Shown one piece after another: positions 15,844 to 24,353 of a stretch of 64,000 nt of DNA. Position 1 is the first letter of the stretch, and each line of letters begins with the position of its first letter. Source of the stretch: Actinomycetota bacterium. GTDB lineage: Bacteria; Actinomycetota; Acidimicrobiia; Acidimicrobiales; Aldehydirespiratoraceae. The notes below the pieces were generated by a model, which worked only from the letters and a program-made list of their open reading frames with translations, did no database searches and was not told where the DNA came from. The stretch is taken from the NCBI GenBank assembly GCA_029979265.1, contig JAPOHW010000012.1, positions 42,286 through 106,285 on the forward strand, given 5' to 3'. Made by a program: the position numbers and the translations under genes.

Positions 15844-16863
15844 CTGGCACGCGACCTCGCGATCGATCTCGGTACCGCCAACACACTGGTGTATGCACGA
15901 GGTGAGGGCATCGTCTTGAACGAGCCCTCGGTCATCGCGCTCAACAGTCGATCCGGTGAAGTGCTCGCGATGGGCCACGACGCGTGGCAAATGATCGGCC
16001 GCACGCCGAGTTACATCGTTGCGGTGCGGCCGCTGCGAAAGGGCGCCATCACCGACTTCGAGGTGACGCAGCGCATGATCCGATTGTTGTTGCAGCGCGT
16101 CGGTGTGAGTCGAATCAATCGACCGCGCGTGGTCATCTGTGTCCCGTCGGCGATCACCGCCGTCGAGCGTCGAGCCGTCACGGAAGCAGCGAAGCGTGCA
16201 GGTGCGGCCGATGCTCGTCTGATCGAACAGCCGTTGGCCGCTGCGATCGGTGCCGACATGCCGATCAACGAGCCGATCGGCAACATGGTGATCGATATCG
16301 GTGGTGGCACCACCGAGACTGCGCTGATTTCCCTCGGGGGCGTGGTGGCGCTGGAAGCGGTGCGCGTTGGTTCCTTCGATGTGGACAATGCCATCCAGGG
16401 ATACGTTCGCCGCGAGTACGGCATTGCGGTCGGTGAGCGAACGGCCGAGGAGATCAAGATCGTGCTCGGGTCGGCCGCACCCACCGATGACGAGGTCAGT
16501 GCGGAGATACGAGGCCGCGAGCTCATGAGCGGTCTCCCCAAGACGGTGGTGCTGACTCCAGAAGAAGTACGAAGCGCAATCGAAGAGCCGGTCACGGCCA
16601 TGGTTGATTCGGTGCTGTCCTGTCTGGCGCAAGCGCCTCCGGAACTGGCGCAGGATCTGATCGTCCAAGGGATCCATCTCGTGGGCGGTGGAGGGTTGTT
16701 GCGAGGGATGGATCTCCGGTTGACCAAAGAAGCCGAGGTGTTGGTCCGTCGGGTACGGGCACCGCTCGAAGCGGTGGTACTCGGTGCCGGAAAGGTCATC
16801 GAGCACTACGAGTCGTTGCACGCCATGTTCTCCGACGGCAGCGCCGGCGGCCGCCGGCGCTGA
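15844..16863 (+). CDS. mreB: Rod-shape actin homologue MreB, CTG start
   Basis: A 339-residue bacterial actin that polymerises under the membrane and directs lateral wall synthesis. Conserved MreB segments: phosphate-1 ARDLAIDLGTANTLVYARG (2-20), NEPSVIAL, AVRPLRKGAITDFEVTQRMI, phosphate-2 MVIDIGGGTTETALISLGG, and the adenosine motif IHLVGGGGLLRG. The usual N-terminal phosphate-1 loop is only complete if translation begins at CTG 15844, which has AGGAGG seven bases upstream; starting at GTG 15889 would remove the nucleotide-binding loop. The downstream HEAT-repeat gene is convergent and the two stop codons form TGATCA. mreC, mreD, pbp2 and rodA are not in this window. Confidence 0.95.
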   Translation: MARDLAIDLGTANTLVYARGEGIVLNEPSVIALNSRSGEVLAMGHDAWQMIGRTPSYIVAVRPLRKGAITDFEVTQRMIRLLLQRVGVSRINRPRVVICVPSAITAVERRAVTEAAKRAGAADARLIEQPLAAAIGADMPINEPIGNMVIDIGGGTTETALISLGGVVALEAVRVGSFDVDNAIQGYVRREYGIAVGERTAEEIKIVLGSAAPTDDEVSAEIRGRELMSGLPKTVVLTPEEVRSAIEEPVTAMVDSVLSCLAQAPPELAQDLIVQGIHLVGGGGLLRGMDLRLTKEAEVLVRRVRAPLEAVVLGAGKVIEHYESLHAMFSDGSAGGRRR

Positions 16864-17472
16864 TCAACCGTCGACGCCGGTCGGACCCAGCAACTCCTCG
16901 ACCGCATCGCGAACCTGTCGGTCACGGTCGGTTCGGGCCCGTGCCCATGCAGCGTCGACTTCAGGCCCGTCGAACGCAGCGAGCGCGAGCACGGCGCGGC
17001 GGCGGATGGCTGGTTTGTCGGTGGTGGCGTGGAGGATCGCCGGAAGGCCCTCTGGTGCTCCGATTGCGCCGAGCGCTGCGACGGCTGCTTCGCGCACGAG
17101 TGGATCGTCGTGGTCGTTGGCAAGGTTCACAAGGGTTGCGATCGGGGCTTGCGGGTCGACGTCGCGTTCGCCGCATGCCCAGCAGGCCATCTCGACGACG
17201 CGAGGGTCGTCGTCGTGGAGGAGCGGCGCCAGTGGTGGGAGGGGCAGCGGCGCAGCCAACTCGATCGCAGCAACTCGGACCCGTGGGTGAGGATCGGCAA
17301 GCGCTTGGTCGAGGTCGTTCTCGCTGAGCGAGCCGAGCCGATCGAGGCTTCGCAGTGCTGCCTCGCGCACGCTGGGATCGGGATCGGTCGCTGCCGATCG
17401 GGCCCCGGTGATGTCACCGCTGAACCCAGCGAGGCCAGCGGTCTTGCGGCGCGCCATGGCATCGTCGGTCAC
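16864..17472 (-). CDS. HEAT-repeat (PBS-lyase type) protein
   Basis: A 202-residue soluble protein built of about five helical HEAT repeats: DPDPSVREAALRSL, DPHPRVRVAAIELA, DDDPRVVEMACWAC, DDPLVREAAVAALGAIG and KPAIRRRAVLALAAF. Such repeats form a curved scaffold for protein binding or act as lyase-like or phycobilisome-type helpers; here a scaffold is the simplest reading. It has no signal peptide. It is convergent with mreB, directly abutting it. Confidence 0.85.
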   Translation of the reverse strand: MTDDAMARRKTAGLAGFSGDITGARSAATDPDPSVREAALRSLDRLGSLSENDLDQALADPHPRVRVAAIELAAPLPLPPLAPLLHDDDPRVVEMACWACGERDVDPQAPIATLVNLANDHDDPLVREAAVAALGAIGAPEGLPAILHATTDKPAIRRRAVLALAAFDGPEVDAAWARARTDRDRQVRDAVEELLGPTGVDG

Positions 17473-17512
17473 GTCTGGACCTTACCTGTCACTGGGCAGG
17501 TGCTTTCGGGTG

Positions 17513-17917
17513 TCAGCTGATGGCGCGCTCGAGCAAGAATCCTGCGCTCAAGACGATGACGCCGATGATCACGGCGAGGGCGATACCGAGACCGACGACG
17601 ATGGCAGACAACACAATGAGGGCGCGGATGCGTTCCCACCAGCGGACGTAGGCCCGCCGACCGACGATCGGCCGGTCGACTCGCCGGCGGACGATGCCAA
17701 GGGCCCGCAGACTGTCGAGTGCGATCGTTGTTGCATTGGTGCGGAGGCGCTGCTGGAACGCAACGAGACGCTGGTCCTCGTGACGCAACGAACGGCGTCC
17801 GTTTTGGTCGGGGTTCGTGGCACGCTCAAGGCGTGGTTGCAACCACGGGCCACGAAGACAGATCGCTCCTGTCACGAGGGCGAGGACCAGAGAGATGACC
17901 GAGAACGAGGAGGACAC
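17513..17917 (-). CDS. Hypothetical membrane protein, two helices
   Basis: A 134-residue protein from GTG 17917. One hydrophobic segment is at the N-terminus (VISLVLALVTGAICL), a basic hydrophilic region of about 65 residues follows, and a long hydrophobic stretch sits near the C-terminus (LIVLSAIVVGLGIALAVIIG). The start region overlaps the divergent PDZ-Lon gene by 23 nt, which is tight; the true start could be slightly downstream. Codon use and topology support a real gene, but no family was recognised. Confidence 0.6.
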   Translation of the reverse strand: MSSSFSVISLVLALVTGAICLRGPWLQPRLERATNPDQNGRRSLRHEDQRLVAFQQRLRTNATTIALDSLRALGIVRRRVDRPIVGRRAYVRWWERIRALIVLSAIVVGLGIALAVIIGVIVLSAGFLLERAIS

Positions 17918-19064
17918 GTCGCACTCGATGCTACCGCCTCACCCTGTCGTGCCCGAGCGCAGGCGCTGGTATCGCAATCGCGCTGCGCCGCTCGTCGCGG
18001 TGGTCGGTCTGCTCGTCGCCCTGGGGCTGGGTTACGTGATGGTGCCGGCCCAGTGGGTGGGCCGGATCCTCCCCGGCAACTCGATCGTCGACGACGGTGC
18101 GGTGGCGCTGAAGCCAGGATCGGCTCGGCCGACCGACGAACAGGTTGTGGTCAGTGGCCTCATGATCTTCGAGCCCGAAGGCGAAATCCTTCTCACCACG
18201 GTTTCCATCGACAATCGAGTCACGATCCGAGACTGGGTGCGATCGGTGCGAGAGGACAGCGTGGTGCTCCGGACCAAGGAACAGGTGTACGGGCCTCGCT
18301 CCGCAGATGAGCAACGGGAGCGAAACCTGCAGCTGATGGCAGCTTCGAAGGACTCGGCGATCATCGCAGCACTCGACCATCTGGGTGTTGTTGCCGTGGT
18401 GGAGAGTGGTGTGGGGTTCAACGGCATTGTCTCCGGCGGTCCTGTCGACGGTCTGATCGAGGTCGGTGAACTCATCGTTGGTCTCGACGGTCGAGTGGTC
18501 ACCGGGCTCGAGTCCTTGCTCGTGGTACTCGAGCAGGTCTCGCCAGGCGACCAAGGCGTGCTCACGCTCGAGGACTTGGAGACCGGGCAGCTTCGCAGCC
18601 AAGCGTTCGTGTACGGCACACACCCCGACCCGGCACGGTCCAGTGGGTTCATCGGGATCGAGGACATCACGATCCGGTCGGTCGATGCGGAGCTCCCGTT
18701 CGACATCGAGATCGCCTCGGGTTCGATCGGGGGTCCATCGGCCGGACTGGCCTTCACTCTCACGATCCTCGACTTGCTCACCGAAGGAGAACTCACCGGA
18801 GGTGCGCGTGTCGCCGTGACCGGAACCATCACCGGTGACGGAACGGTTGGCAACGTTGGCGGGGTTGCACAGAAGGCTGCAGCCGCAGAAGCAGAAGGAG
18901 CGGTGATGTTCATCGTTCCGGCCGACACCATCGAGGCTGCGGCGTCGACCACCACGTCGCTCGAGATTGTCGGCGTCACATCCCTTGCTGAGGCCCTCGA
19001 AGCACTCGCCTCACTCGGCGGCGACGTGGACGACCTCGCACTCGACGGTTCCGCATTCAACTAG
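17895..19064 (+). CDS. PDZ-Lon membrane-anchored serine protease (YlbL-like)
   Basis: A 389-residue protein. The start is ATG 17895 (MTENEEDT). A membrane anchor lies at about 32-52 (APLVAVVGLLVALGLGYVMV), a PDZ domain at about 165-245 (GGPVDGLIEVGELIVGLDG), and a Lon-type proteolytic domain to the end. The Ser/Lys dyad is visible: Ser282 in GGPSAGLAF and Lys327 in GVAQKAAAAE, 45 residues apart as in Lon. No ATPase domain is present, so it is an ATP-independent protease outside the membrane. YlbL-type proteases limit cell-division or envelope proteins. In mycobacteria its homologue adjoins UPF0182, as here. Confidence 0.93.
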   Translation: MTENEEDTSHSMLPPHPVVPERRRWYRNRAAPLVAVVGLLVALGLGYVMVPAQWVGRILPGNSIVDDGAVALKPGSARPTDEQVVVSGLMIFEPEGEILLTTVSIDNRVTIRDWVRSVREDSVVLRTKEQVYGPRSADEQRERNLQLMAASKDSAIIAALDHLGVVAVVESGVGFNGIVSGGPVDGLIEVGELIVGLDGRVVTGLESLLVVLEQVSPGDQGVLTLEDLETGQLRSQAFVYGTHPDPARSSGFIGIEDITIRSVDAELPFDIEIASGSIGGPSAGLAFTLTILDLLTEGELTGGARVAVTGTITGDGTVGNVGGVAQKAAAAEAEGAVMFIVPADTIEAAASTTTSLEIVGVTSLAEALEALASLGGDVDDLALDGSAFN

Positions 19065-19117
19065 CTGCACCGGCGGGGATACCGCAACGACGTGTTGGTC
19101 GCTCCTACGATCTAGCG

Positions 19118-21031
19118 ATGGCCCCCGGTCTCGATTTCGACCCCGAGCGTTTCGAGCGTCAGTCGTTTGAGCTCGTTCGGCGCGGATTCGAACCGTCCGC
19201 GGTCCAACGGGAGCTTCAGCGAGCTGCGGCGGCGGTGCGCGAGTTGCAGCGACAGGTGGAGTCGCTCGGTGGCCAACTCCGGGCGATCCAGAGTTCCGAT
19301 ACCGAACCGCTCGAAGCTCGTCGGGTTGCCGAGGCGCTCGGCGCCGAGGCGACGAAGGTACTCGATGCCGCTCATGCGGCCGCTGTGGAGCGGGCGGAGC
19401 GAGCCGAGCGTGAGGCCGAAGCCGTTCGAGAGGAGGCGATCGCCGCAGCCGACGCCATCCGAGCCGAGGCAGAGTCTGAGCGCGAACGGATTCTCGAAGA
19501 GGCAGCTCGCGAGGCGGAGGCGGTGGCCGAGGATGGTCGGCAACGCGGCCGTGAGATGGTCAACGAGGCGCAGGTCGTACGGGAACGGATGCTCGGTGAC
19601 CTCGCTCGGAAACGTCAGACCGGGCGAGCGCAGGTCGAGCAGCTGCGCGCCGGCCGCGATCGACTGCTGGAGTCGTTGTCGATCGCGCAGTCCAGCCTCG
19701 ATACCGCGATGAAGGATCTGGTCGAGTCGGTGCCGGAAGCCCGGGCCGCAGCGGAGCGAGCCGGCATACGGATCTCGAACGAACCGACGCCGTCGGCCGA
19801 GGTCATGGAGGCCGAGATCGAATCGGCGCGCCTGGTTGGTCACCCACTGATCGAGGGGCTTCCCGAGCCGGGGCTGGCCGACGAGCCGGCGTCACCTGAC
19901 CCCACCTTTATCACTGCGGAGATGGAGGCGTTGACCCACGTCGACGCTGCCCTCGAAGCCGAGAGCAGAGGTGTCTTCGATCAGGACGAGGCCGATGGGG
20001 CTGACGCCGAGGCCCATGGTGAGTCTGATGGGGCTGACGCCGAGGCTGAGTCTGATGTGGCTGACGTCGAGACTGACGTGGTTGATGCTGATGGGGCTGA
20101 GCCCGAAGCGGAAGGGGCTGACGCCGAGGAAGTCGAGACGGTCGATGACGACGATGCCGAATCGCCGGCAGGGTCAGGTGAGGACGCCGACGACGGGGCC
20201 GATCCACCCGAGTCCGCCGACGCGGACGCGAAGGTTGCGACGCCGGCAGACGACATCTTCGCCCGGCTGCGCGAAAGTCAAGCGTCGGACGACGAGAACG
20301 ATCCCAGCCAAGACGAAGCACCACCGGCAGAGCCGGAGAACACGGCGGAATCAGCCAACGAACCCGACGGAGTCACCGACATCGCGGGTGACACCGGTCC
20401 TCCTGACGACGACGAGTCGCCGGTTGTCGATCCTGATGCAGAGGTGGTGCAGCGGGCCGTGGGCACGGCCCTCCGGGCGGTCAAGAAGGTGCTCGTCGAG
20501 GAGCAGGGGATCTTGCTCGACGGGATCCGGCAGCACGGCGGCGACGCCATTTCCTCGGTTGTCGAAGACGAGGATGCGCATGCCAGTCCGTATGAGTCGG
20601 CGGCTGAGCCTGCGTTCGTTGCCCTGGCCGAGGCGCTTGGCGGTACCGGCGACAACGCCACGCTCGAGGTTGGTTTTGCGCAGATCCGAGCTGTTGCGTT
20701 GGTACCGGTTCGTCGACGACTCCTCGAGGCGTGCGATGCATCCGACGACGCCGACGAACTCACCGACACCGTGCGGGGCCTCTATCGCGAGACGCGCGCT
20801 CGGCGGTTGCCGAGCGCAGTTGCTGCCGCCGTCGCCGCGGTGCGCGGTGCAGTCGCGATTGCCACTGCGAGTGGCCAGGTGCGGTGGCAAATCGACCCCG
20901 CGGGTCCGTGTGGTGCTGACTGTGCCGACAACGCACTCGCCGGTGGGATCGAGGCTGGCTCACCGTTCCCGACCGGCGCCCTCCATCCGCCCACCGATTC
21001 GAGCTGTACTTGCTGGCTCGTAACGATCTGA
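19118..21031 (+). CDS. DivIVA-like coiled-coil protein with acidic repeats and Cys-rich C-terminus
   Basis: A 637-residue protein. The N-terminal FDPERFERQSFELVRRGFEP (6-25) resembles a DivIVA-type membrane-binding and oligomerisation segment. A long coiled coil (about 28-215) rich in Ala, Glu and Arg follows. Next comes an acidic Asp/Ala/Glu low-complexity region (about 285-440) containing degenerate repeats. A globular C-terminal domain (about 445-637) ends in CGADCADNALAGG, FPTGALHPP and SSCTCW. The last motif, with CX3C, a His-Pro-Pro and CXC, resembles the end of phage Mu gpF-like head proteins and may bind zinc; that likeness is my own reading. A role in polar growth or septum organisation is inferred from the N-terminus and the MreB/PDZ-Lon setting. 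Confidence 0.75.
   Translation: MAPGLDFDPERFERQSFELVRRGFEPSAVQRELQRAAAAVRELQRQVESLGGQLRAIQSSDTEPLEARRVAEALGAEATKVLDAAHAAAVERAERAEREAEAVREEAIAAADAIRAEAESERERILEEAAREAEAVAEDGRQRGREMVNEAQVVRERMLGDLARKRQTGRAQVEQLRAGRDRLLESLSIAQSSLDTAMKDLVESVPEARAAAERAGIRISNEPTPSAEVMEAEIESARLVGHPLIEGLPEPGLADEPASPDPTFITAEMEALTHVDAALEAESRGVFDQDEADGADAEAHGESDGADAEAESDVADVETDVVDADGAEPEAEGADAEEVETVDDDDAESPAGSGEDADDGADPPESADADAKVATPADDIFARLRESQASDDENDPSQDEAPPAEPENTAESANEPDGVTDIAGDTGPPDDDESPVVDPDAEVVQRAVGTALRAVKKVLVEEQGILLDGIRQHGGDAISSVVEDEDAHASPYESAAEPAFVALAEALGGTGDNATLEVGFAQIRAVALVPVRRRLLEACDASDDADELTDTVRGLYRETRARRLPSAVAAAVAAVRGAVAIATASGQVRWQIDPAGPCGADCADNALAGGIEAGSPFPTGALHPPTDSSCTCWLVTI
19988..20130 (+). repeat. Degenerate tandem repeat coding acidic DGADAEAE-type units
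   Basis: Imperfect copies of gatggggctgacgccgagg, interspersed with gagtctgatgtggctgac, run through the acidic linker of the DivIVA-like gene. At protein level the units read roughly EADGADAEAHGES, DGADAEAESDVAD and DGAEPEAEGADAEE. Such a tract can expand or shrink by slippage, so length variation between strains is expected. Confidence 0.7.
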
Positions 21032-21088
21032 GTCACTGACCCCGACCCGAGCCCGACACGCATGGCCAGGCCGGTAGGGTTTGGCGCT

Positions 21089-24061
21089 ATGCGTGGACCT
21101 GAGGATATGCCGCGCCGGGAGTCCCGGTTCACTGGACGAGGGCGCATCGTGTTGGCGTTGTTCGCCGCTGCGTTTGTGGTTGTTGCCCTGTCGCTGCGCG
21201 GGATTGCCGGCTTCTACACCGACTATCTGTGGTTCGGCTCGCTCGATCGCACCGATGTGTGGGGGGCGGTGCTCGGCGCGAAGGTGGTCCTCTGGCTGAT
21301 TTTCTTTGCGGTCTTCTTTGCGCTCTTGTGGCTCAACCTGTTTCTCGCCGATCGGGTGGCTCCGCCACTGCGGGCTCCCGGTCCCGAGGAGGAGATGCTC
21401 GCTCGCTACCACGACTTCATCGGTGGTCGCACGTCGCTGATTCGGTTCGCCGTCGCCTTCATCTTCGGGCTGCTGGCATCGGCCGGTGCACCGGCGCAGT
21501 GGGAAGAGTGGTTGCTGTTCACCAACCGTCAAGATTTCGGTGTCACCGATCCCCTGTTCGAAACCGACATTGGCTTCTATGTCTTCCAACTGCCGTTCTT
21601 GAGTTACGTGGTCGACTGGGCATTCGCGTCGTTCGTGATCGTCTTGATCCTGACGACGATCGCGCACTATCTCAACGGCGGTATCCGTATGGCCGTCACC
21701 AGCGGTGAGCGTGTCTCGTCGAGCGTGAAGGTGCACCTGTCGGCGATTCTTGCGGTGCTGGCGTTGATCAAGGCCTCCGAGTACTGGCTCGATCGCTACG
21801 AACTCACCATCTCGAAGCGGGGAGTTGTCGACGGCGCGCTCTACACCGACGTCAATGCCCAGCTGCCGGCCATTCACCTGCTGATCGCGATCTCCCTCGG
21901 GGCGGTCTTGTTGTTGGTGGTGAACCTGCGTCGTCGTGGGTGGATCATGCCGGTCATCGCCGTCGGGCTTTGGGCGTTCGTTGCAATCGTGATGGGGGGC
22001 ATCTATCCCGCATTCGTCCAGCGGTTCCAGGTGGAGCCCAACGAGACCACTCGCGAGGCCGAGTTCACGCAACGCAACATCGACGCAACTCGCATCGCAT
22101 TCGGACTCGTCCCCGGGGAAGATCTCACCGAGGCGACGTTCGACTACACGGTCGATCTCACTGCCGATGAGCTCCGTGAGTACGCCGACACGGTCCGCAA
22201 CGCGCGCGTGCTCGATCCGCTTGTGGTGCACCCGACGTTCGAGCGTTTCCAGGCCGAACGCGAGTTCTACCAGTTCGAGGGTGGTGGCGTGCTCGACACG
22301 GATCGCTACATGATCGATGGGCAGCTGACCCAGGTGGTCCTGGGCAGTCGCGAGCTGAGCGTGAACGACCTGAGTTGGGAGCGTGAGCACGTCCGTCTCA
22401 CCCATGGCTACGGCTTGGCGATTGCGCAGGCCAACGTCACCACCGGTGAGGGTCGACCGAGCTTCCTGGCGGGCGGCTTGCCCGTCGACATCGATGATTC
22501 GCTCGATCTCGGTCTCGAGCGACCGCAGCTCTACATCGGTGAAGGACTCGGCGGCTACGCCTTGGTCGGTGCCGGGGTCGACGAAATCGACTTTGTCGAC
22601 AGTGCGACGGGTGAGGATGTCCCGACGCGCTACGAGGGCATCAGCGGTGTGGAGATGGGCTCTTTTTGGCGCCGCGGTGCGTTTGCCATGCGCTTCAACC
22701 AGATCGAGCCGCTGATTTCGGGGTTTGTCACCGACGACACCCGCGTGATCTATGTGCGCGACGTGCACGATCGCGTCGAGGCGCTCGCTCCGTTCCTCGA
22801 CTTCGACGCCGATGCCTACCCGGTCGTACTCGACGGCCGCGTTCACTACATCGTCGATGCCTACACCACCACTGATCGGTACCCGTATGCCCAGCAGGCC
22901 GAGAACGGGCGACTCGACGACGGGGGCCTTGCCCGCAAGTCGTTCAACTATGTGCGCAACGCGGTCAAGGCGGTGGTCGATGCCTATGACGGCGATGTCA
23001 CGTTCTACGTCATGCCGGTCGAGGATCCGATCATCGAGGCGTGGCGGGCTGCGTTCCCCGATCTCTTCACCGACTTCGACGAGATGCCCAACGAGCTGCG
23101 TGATCACCTTCGCTACCCGCAGGATCTCTTCCGGGTGCAAACCAATATGTGGGCCCGCTATCAGATCTCCAATCCCGAGTCACTCGTGATCGGCACCGAA
23201 CGCTGGGCTATTGCTCAGAACCCGGGTCGTGAGGTTCGGGTGGGATCGAGCGAAGATGTGATCGACGAGACGGGTCTGATCACCAGCCGTGAGGAGCGAA
23301 TCGATCCGTACTACACCTTGCTCGAACTGCCCGGTGAGGGGCGGCCGAGCTATGTGAGTCTGCGAAGTTTCGTTCCCTTCGACGAGAACGATGACCGACG
23401 AGAACTCGAAGCGTTCATGGTGGCTGAAACACGGTGGGACGGAACCACCCGATTGGTGACGTACGAGATCACCTCACCCGATGCCCCGGGCCCGGTCCTG
23501 GTTGCCTCGGGTATTGCCCAGAACGAGGAAATCTCGAGCCGGCTGACGCTGCTCGACGACGCCGGTTCCGAGGTCCAGTTCGGCGATCTGCTGATGTTGC
23601 CCATCGCCGATTCGATCCTCTGGGTTCGCCCCCTCTACGTCGCAGCGCAGGGCTCGTCGTCGGTGCCGACCCTCGAGGCGGTGATTGCGACGGTGGGCGA
23701 GGGTGAGCAGATTGCGATCGGTACCAACCTCAACGATGCGCTCGGCAAGTTGTTCCCCGGTGAGGACTTCTCCGACATCCTCGGTGGTGGAGTGAGCGAC
23801 ATCCCTGCTGTCTCCGACGATGCTGAGGCCGGTGGAGGCGACGACGACGCGCCCGACGAACCCTCTGAGCCGAGTTCAGCAACGACCGCCGAGGAACTGT
23901 TGGCCGAGGTGGTCGAGCTGTATGTTGCTCGGCAGGCCGCACTGGCGCAGACACCACCAAACGAGGTACTCGCAGCCGAGTTGCAGGCCCAGATCGGTGC
24001 ACTGCTCGCGCGGGCTGCAGAACTCGAAGGTGTTCTCGCCGCTGGCGAAGTCGAAACCTGA
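21089..24061 (+). CDS. UPF0182 family large membrane protein
   Basis: A 990-residue protein from ATG 21089. The N-terminal third carries about seven membrane helices (for example IVLALFAAAFVVVALSL, VVLWLIFFAVFFALLWL, FASFVIVLILTTIAHYL, LIAISLGAVLLLVVNL and VGLWAFVAIVMGGIY). A large outer-face domain of about 600 residues follows, with family segments FGFYTDYLWF-like GFYTDYLWFGSL, FTQRNIDATRIAFGL and LTHGYGLAIAQANV. The C-terminus has an acidic DDDAPDEPSEP linker and a final coiled coil. Function is unknown throughout the family. The mycobacterial homologue sits beside the PDZ-Lon and metalloprotease genes, both present here. A hairpin lies about 135 nt after the stop. Confidence 0.95.
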   Translation: MRGPEDMPRRESRFTGRGRIVLALFAAAFVVVALSLRGIAGFYTDYLWFGSLDRTDVWGAVLGAKVVLWLIFFAVFFALLWLNLFLADRVAPPLRAPGPEEEMLARYHDFIGGRTSLIRFAVAFIFGLLASAGAPAQWEEWLLFTNRQDFGVTDPLFETDIGFYVFQLPFLSYVVDWAFASFVIVLILTTIAHYLNGGIRMAVTSGERVSSSVKVHLSAILAVLALIKASEYWLDRYELTISKRGVVDGALYTDVNAQLPAIHLLIAISLGAVLLLVVNLRRRGWIMPVIAVGLWAFVAIVMGGIYPAFVQRFQVEPNETTREAEFTQRNIDATRIAFGLVPGEDLTEATFDYTVDLTADELREYADTVRNARVLDPLVVHPTFERFQAEREFYQFEGGGVLDTDRYMIDGQLTQVVLGSRELSVNDLSWEREHVRLTHGYGLAIAQANVTTGEGRPSFLAGGLPVDIDDSLDLGLERPQLYIGEGLGGYALVGAGVDEIDFVDSATGEDVPTRYEGISGVEMGSFWRRGAFAMRFNQIEPLISGFVTDDTRVIYVRDVHDRVEALAPFLDFDADAYPVVLDGRVHYIVDAYTTTDRYPYAQQAENGRLDDGGLARKSFNYVRNAVKAVVDAYDGDVTFYVMPVEDPIIEAWRAAFPDLFTDFDEMPNELRDHLRYPQDLFRVQTNMWARYQISNPESLVIGTERWAIAQNPGREVRVGSSEDVIDETGLITSREERIDPYYTLLELPGEGRPSYVSLRSFVPFDENDDRRELEAFMVAETRWDGTTRLVTYEITSPDAPGPVLVASGIAQNEEISSRLTLLDDAGSEVQFGDLLMLPIADSILWVRPLYVAAQGSSSVPTLEAVIATVGEGEQIAIGTNLNDALGKLFPGEDFSDILGGGVSDIPAVSDDAEAGGGDDDAPDEPSEPSSATTAEELLAEVVELYVARQAALAQTPPNEVLAAELQAQIGALLARAAELEGVLAAGEVET

Positions 24062-24194
24062 TCCGTCGCGACCGGGGTGTCTCAGCGCAGCGGGAACGCG
24101 ACGTCGACGCTCGAGGCCGGTGGGCGCCCATCATCGCCACACTCTGGTCTCCGCTCGGCCACAATGGGTCCAGGATGTGGGCGGCGGCCCTCTC

Positions 24195-24236
24195 GACGCT
24201 CTGGTGGAAGGGGGTGGCACCACCCACCAGAGCGTC
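24195..24236. terminator. Strong intergenic hairpin, candidate terminator
   Basis: A perfect 13-bp stem: GACGCTCTGGTGG (24195-24207) pairs with CCACCAGAGCGTC (24224-24236) across a 16-nt loop. No U-run follows on either strand, so it is not a classic intrinsic terminator. It may end the UPF0182 transcript with Rho's help, protect the 3' end or regulate the lipoprotein gene downstream. The rest of 24062-24353 (about 290 nt) shows no gene; a promoter for the lipoprotein gene should be in its right half. Confidence 0.5.
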
Positions 24237-24353
24237 GCCGTTCCCGACCGACAGTAGAGATAAGCCGGCGTTGCTGTGCCCGTGCTCCCGACACCCTGCG
24301 GATCGAGGTCCGGGCTAACGTCGGATCACCGGTTTGTCAACGGAGGTTCCCCG

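Noticed and set aside
20960..23140. 726-residue leftward open frame
   Set aside because: It is antisense to the UPF0182 gene and consists of Arg/His/Asp-rich shadow sequence with no domain.
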